From the NCBI RefSeq assembly GCF_021245805.1, contig NZ_JAJJNF010000003.1:248001-312000 (forward strand): a stretch of DNA of 64,000 nt, read 5' to 3'. Below, piece by piece: positions 61,553 to 64,000 of this stretch. The stretch's first letter is position 1, and each line of letters begins with the position of its first letter. The notes beneath the pieces were generated by a model. The model searched no databases and was not told where the DNA came from. It saw only the letters and a program-made list of their open reading frames with translations. The stretch comes from Mangrovimonas futianensis. GTDB lineage: Bacteria > Bacteroidota > Bacteroidia > Flavobacteriales > Flavobacteriaceae. The translations under genes and the position numbers were made by a program.

Positions 61553-62125
61553 TTAATATTTTTCGGGTATCCATTTTACTTCTTCGGCATGCACATGATG
61601 AGACAATTTCCGTGCCAACACAAATAGATAATCTGAAAGCCTATTTAAATACTTTAAAGTGTTTGGATCAACAGGTTCTACCTCGTTTAATGACACGGCT
61701 AATCGCTCAGCCCTTCTGCAAATACATCGTGTTATGTGACAGAATGACACCGTTTGGTGTCCGCCGGGTAACACAAAATGTGTCATAGGAGGCAAGGACT
61801 CGTTCATTTGGTCCATTTCATGTTCCAACCGCAGGATGTCTTCCTCTGAAATTTTTGGGATGTTTAAACGGTCTTTACCATTTTTTAAGGTCGCTTTTTC
61901 AGGGTCTGTGGCCAAAATGGCTCCAACGGTAAACAAGCGATCCTGAATATGTATTAGAAGCTCCTTGTCTTGGATAGGGATGTCTTGATCTCTAACTAGA
62001 CCGATGTATGAGTTCAGCTCATCAACAGTACCATAGCTTTCAATGCGGATGTGGTTTTTGTTTACCCGTGTTCCTCCAAATAATGCGGTGGTGCCTTGAT
62101 CTCCAGTTTTGGTATATATTTTCAT
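61553..62125 (-). CDS. Cob(I)yrinic acid a,c-diamide adenosyltransferase (PduO type)
   Basis: 190 residues from the ATG at 62125 (MKIYTKTGDQGTTALFGGTR), the usual ATP-binding N-terminus; a start 10 codons earlier is unlikely. YGTVDELNSYIG, LPPMTHFVLPGG and CRRAERLAVSL are the PduO-type ATR motifs, with the Arg and Glu of RRAER in the active site. It adenosylates cobalamin for enzymes such as methylmalonyl-CoA mutase. It stands alone in this window. Confidence 0.94.
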   Translation of the reverse strand: MKIYTKTGDQGTTALFGGTRVNKNHIRIESYGTVDELNSYIGLVRDQDIPIQDKELLIHIQDRLFTVGAILATDPEKATLKNGKDRLNIPKISEEDILRLEHEMDQMNESLPPMTHFVLPGGHQTVSFCHITRCICRRAERLAVSLNEVEPVDPNTLKYLNRLSDYLFVLARKLSHHVHAEEVKWIPEKY

Positions 62126-62197
62126 AAAATTAGTTTCGAATGTTCGTGGATTCAAAGGTACGTTTTATGGTAGGTAATTCAAAGAAGTTATTGGGCA

Positions 62198-62250
62198 GTA
62201 AGTAGTAGACGGTAGACACCAGTCAGTGGACAGCAGAAACTAGACAGTAT
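62198..62250. repeat. Degenerate GTAGACAGT-type short repeats
   Basis: The stretch contains AGTAGACGGTAGACACCAG, CAGTGGACAGCAG and AACTAGACAGT, imperfect copies of an (AGTAGACAGT)-like unit, between the adenosyltransferase and methyltransferase genes. No promoter or gene was seen. Confidence 0.55.
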
Positions 62251-62260
62251 GTAGGATAAA

Positions 62261-63028
62261 TTAAATCCGGATGGTGAAATGTTCTTTTTGTTGTTCTTTT
62301 CTAAAGAATACCAACCCCCAGTAATATGTATCGATTGTAACGGTCACTTGCGGATGGCTTTTAATGATTTCCCAAGCTTCGGTCATTTCTGGAGACCAAT
62401 AAATATCATCAAAGATGAAAACGGAGTCTTTGTGTGCAGAAGGGAGAAGGGTTTCAAAATATTCCAGAGTGGCTTTTTTGGTATGATTCCCATCAAAGAA
62501 AATGGCATCCCACTTTTGTTCTTTTAAATTTGGGAGGTGTTCCTCAAAACTTCCTTTAAGAATATGGATGTTCTTCCATTTGGCCAATTTATTTGCCGCA
62601 TAAGCGGCCACTTCTGTGTTTCCGTCCACAGAGGTTATTTGAGCTTTTGGATTTCCTAAGGTCATGGCATGGGTTGCCATTCCTAGGGAGGTTCCCAATT
62701 CCAAAATAGTCTCAAAATGAAAGTAATTGGTTAATCTTAAGAGGAGTTTGGCTCTTTTTAATGAGGTTCCAGCTGTTTTGGCCAATTCTGATGGGGTACG
62801 AAATTGCGATTGGGTTTTTCGGGAGCCCTTTCCCAAATCCAGCATTTCTAGAGGTTGTTTGTCTTTGAGCAAGGTTTTGCGATAGGCTTTCAGTCTTTTA
62901 TAATCGTAAAATGGTTGTTTTAGGTAAAAGCACTTGGTGACCAAATCATAGACAAATGGCGAATGCACCCCATGCTGGTTGGTGGAGCGCTTCAGAAATT
63001 TTAAATAAGAAATAATTTGGTAGATCAT
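62261..63028 (-). CDS. Class I SAM-dependent methyltransferase
   Basis: 255 residues. ETILELGTSLGMATHAMTLG is the SAM-binding Gly-rich loop, VDGNTEVAAYAANKL the acidic loop, and AIFFDGNHTKKATLEYFE resembles O-methyltransferase-type motif IV. An N-terminal helical part precedes the Rossmann fold (LKFLKRSTNQHGVHSPFVYD). The methyl acceptor is unknown; a small molecule or protein is possible. Repeats lie on both sides of the gene. Confidence 0.85.
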   Translation of the reverse strand: MIYQIISYLKFLKRSTNQHGVHSPFVYDLVTKCFYLKQPFYDYKRLKAYRKTLLKDKQPLEMLDLGKGSRKTQSQFRTPSELAKTAGTSLKRAKLLLRLTNYFHFETILELGTSLGMATHAMTLGNPKAQITSVDGNTEVAAYAANKLAKWKNIHILKGSFEEHLPNLKEQKWDAIFFDGNHTKKATLEYFETLLPSAHKDSVFIFDDIYWSPEMTEAWEIIKSHPQVTVTIDTYYWGLVFFRKEQQKEHFTIRI

Positions 63029-63083
63029 TTACAATTAGCAATAAACAATAAACAATTAGTAATGATTCATTAGTATTTAGGAT

Positions 63084-63132
63084 CAACAACCAACAACCAA
63101 CAACCAACAACCAACAACCAACAACCAACAAC
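63084..63132. repeat. Seven perfect copies of a 7-base tandem repeat (CAACAAC)
   Basis: Seven head-to-tail CAACAAC units fill 49 bases between the methyltransferase gene and the ABC-F gene. A related A/T-rich tract with AATAAACAATTAG-like words lies at about 63030-63065. Intergenic 7-base slippage repeats like this are a known type in Flavobacteriaceae. The apparent open frame through it is an artefact. Confidence 0.9.
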
Positions 63133-63143
63133 AATACACTATA

Positions 63144-64000
63144 CTAGTCTTCCATTTTTTCGGAGAGTTCTAGCCATCTCAGTTCCTTTTCTTCAATATC
63201 ATCCAATAGGGATTGGAGTTTTTGGGATAGCTCTTGGATTTGGACAGTGGTTAGGCTGGTATCATGAAACTGGCTTTCTAATTCCAACTTGTCTTTTTCC
63301 AAAGCCTTTATTTTGCTTTCCAGATTGTTGAACTCCTTTTGCTCATTGTAAGATAGTTTGCTATTGCTGTCTTTTTTCCACTCCTTTTTCTCCTTTTTAT
63401 CACTTTCCGTTTCTTGTGGTCGGCTATCTTCATACACTCGGTAATCGGTATAGTTACCTGGAAAGTCGTCAATTTCTCCCTCTCCCTTAAATACCAGTAA
63501 ATGATCCACAATTTTATCCATAAAATACCGGTCGTGAGAAACCACTATAAGGCAACCTGGAAAATCTAAAAGGAAATCTTCTAAGACATTTAAGGTGACA
63601 ATATCCAAATCGTTGGTAGGCTCATCCAGAATCAAAAAGTTGGGATTTTGGATTAAGACGGTACAAAGGTATAGGCGCTTCCGCTCTCCACCGCTCAACT
63701 TCTCCACAAAATCATATTGTTTCTTTCGGTCAAATAGAAAGCGCTCTAAGAGTTGTTGCGCACTGATTTGTTTTCCTTTTTTCAAAGGAATAAACTCCCC
63801 AAACTCCTTGATGACTTCAATTACTTTCTGCTGGGGTTTTATGTTAATCCCTTGTTGGGTATAGTATCCCAATTTGACCGTTTCTCCATGCACAATTTTT
63901 CCGGCATCTGGAGCAATGGATTTTGTTAAAAGGTTGAGGAAGGTAGATTTACCAGTTCCATTTTTTCCGATGATACCCACCCGTTCGCCTGGTTGAAAAT
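63144..64000 (-). CDS. ABC-F family ATPase, C-terminal part (runs off the right edge)
   Basis: The frame stays open to base 64000, so the N-terminal ABC domain lies outside the window. The visible second ABC domain has GIIGKNGTGKSTFLNLLTK (Walker A), KLSGGERKRLYLC (signature), NFLILDEPTNDLDI (Walker B) and IVVSHDRYF (H-loop). It ends in a coiled-coil, highly charged tail (residues from about 190; KIKALEKDKLELESQF) like the Uup C-terminal DNA-binding domain. ABC-F proteins act on ribosomes or, for Uup, in DNA processing. Upstream of the GTG at 63980 the coding sequence continues with FQPGER. Confidence 0.9.
   Translation of the reverse strand, partial: FQPGERVGIIGKNGTGKSTFLNLLTKSIAPDAGKIVHGETVKLGYYTQQGINIKPQQKVIEVIKEFGEFIPLKKGKQISAQQLLERFLFDRKKQYDFVEKLSGGERKRLYLCTVLIQNPNFLILDEPTNDLDIVTLNVLEDFLLDFPGCLIVVSHDRYFMDKIVDHLLVFKGEGEIDDFPGNYTDYRVYEDSRPQETESDKKEKKEWKKDSNSKLSYNEQKEFNNLESKIKALEKDKLELESQFHDTSLTTVQIQELSQKLQSLLDDIEEKELRWLELSEKMED

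Noticed and set aside
63084..63132. Tandem repeat considered as a CRISPR array
   Set aside because: The units are 7 bases with no spacers, and no cas genes are present.
62946..63134. A minus-strand open frame reading LLVVGCWLLVVGCWLL
   Set aside because: It is simply the translation of the 7-base tandem repeat; no homology-like features or start context, and it overlaps the methyltransferase start.
1..64000. tRNA, rRNA, insertion sequences, prophage or integrase genes
   Set aside because: None could be recognised by reading; weak tRNA genes could still be missed without a covariance search.

Overview
The window is a 64 kb piece of a low-GC chromosome from a member of the Bacteroidota, most probably a marine or environmental Flavobacteriaceae. 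Several lines of evidence agree. Two proteins carry C-terminal type IX secretion (T9SS) sorting domains. There is a carboxypeptidase-regulatory-domain TonB-type outer-membrane protein and a bacillithiol gene (bshC). The rpmB-rpmG-DUF4295-ftsY arrangement is present. TAnnTTTG-type -7 promoter boxes lie just upstream of many starts, and Shine-Dalgarno sequences are essentially absent. Most of the window is ordinary core genome. I saw no rRNA, tRNA, insertion sequence, prophage or CRISPR array.

Layout. 1-6.0 kb: truncated TonB-type receptor, CoA-binding protein, sodium:solute symporter, recR, a GT2 glycosyltransferase and a 2-oxoacid dehydrogenase E2. 6.0-9.1 kb: exonuclease, FAH-family protein, a lone Hpt protein and cinA. 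9.1-13.9 kb: ribosomal genes with DUF4295, ftsY, an SRPBCC protein, a serine-hydrolase lipoprotein and rimO. 13.9-19.4 kb (minus strand): an exported protein of unknown function, a Na+/H+ antiporter, a tiny glycine-zipper membrane protein, and a tight extracytoplasmic redox cluster (thioredoxin, ApbE flavin transferase, DUF4266 lipoprotein, DUF3570 beta-barrel). 19.6-30.8 kb: katG, bshC with a PLP decarboxylase, guaA, a LysM/periplasmic-binding-like protein, a DUF922-like HEXXH protein and a DUF3820 protein. 30.9-41.8 kb: pyrG, yidC, a MORN-like protein, a triple fasciclin lipoprotein, mnmA, a T9SS subtilase, a nitronate monooxygenase-like protein and a DMT transporter. 41.8-48.6 kb: MATE, PAP2, a three-gene glycolipid-sugar operon (GT2, double LAB_N, GT39) and a sugar epimerase. 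48.7-52.1 kb: sigma factor, putative anti-sigma factor, repeat-bearing exported protein and M23 peptidase. 52.1-57.4 kb: a 1526-residue multidomain secreted protein ending in a dockerin-like module, followed by a T9SS protein with a cohesin-like domain. 57.6-64 kb: secA, DUF2795, cobalamin adenosyltransferase, a methyltransferase, short tandem repeats and the end of an ABC-F gene.

Two groupings look least described. One is the cohesin/dockerin-like gene pair at 52.1-57.4 kb, where the small protein carries the T9SS anchor and the large one carries only the dockerin. The other is the thioredoxin-ApbE-DUF4266-DUF3570 operon at 16.3-19.4 kb, with a Cys-Gly-Cys-tailed lipoprotein next to a flavin transferase and a Crp-geometry dyad over its promoter. 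Regulation and fine structure add smaller curiosities: an ECF-type promoter in front of the sigma gene, a GNRA-capped hairpin in the secA leader, a perfect 14-bp inverted repeat inside a coding region, probable leaderless mRNAs, and many convergent genes whose 3' ends overlap.
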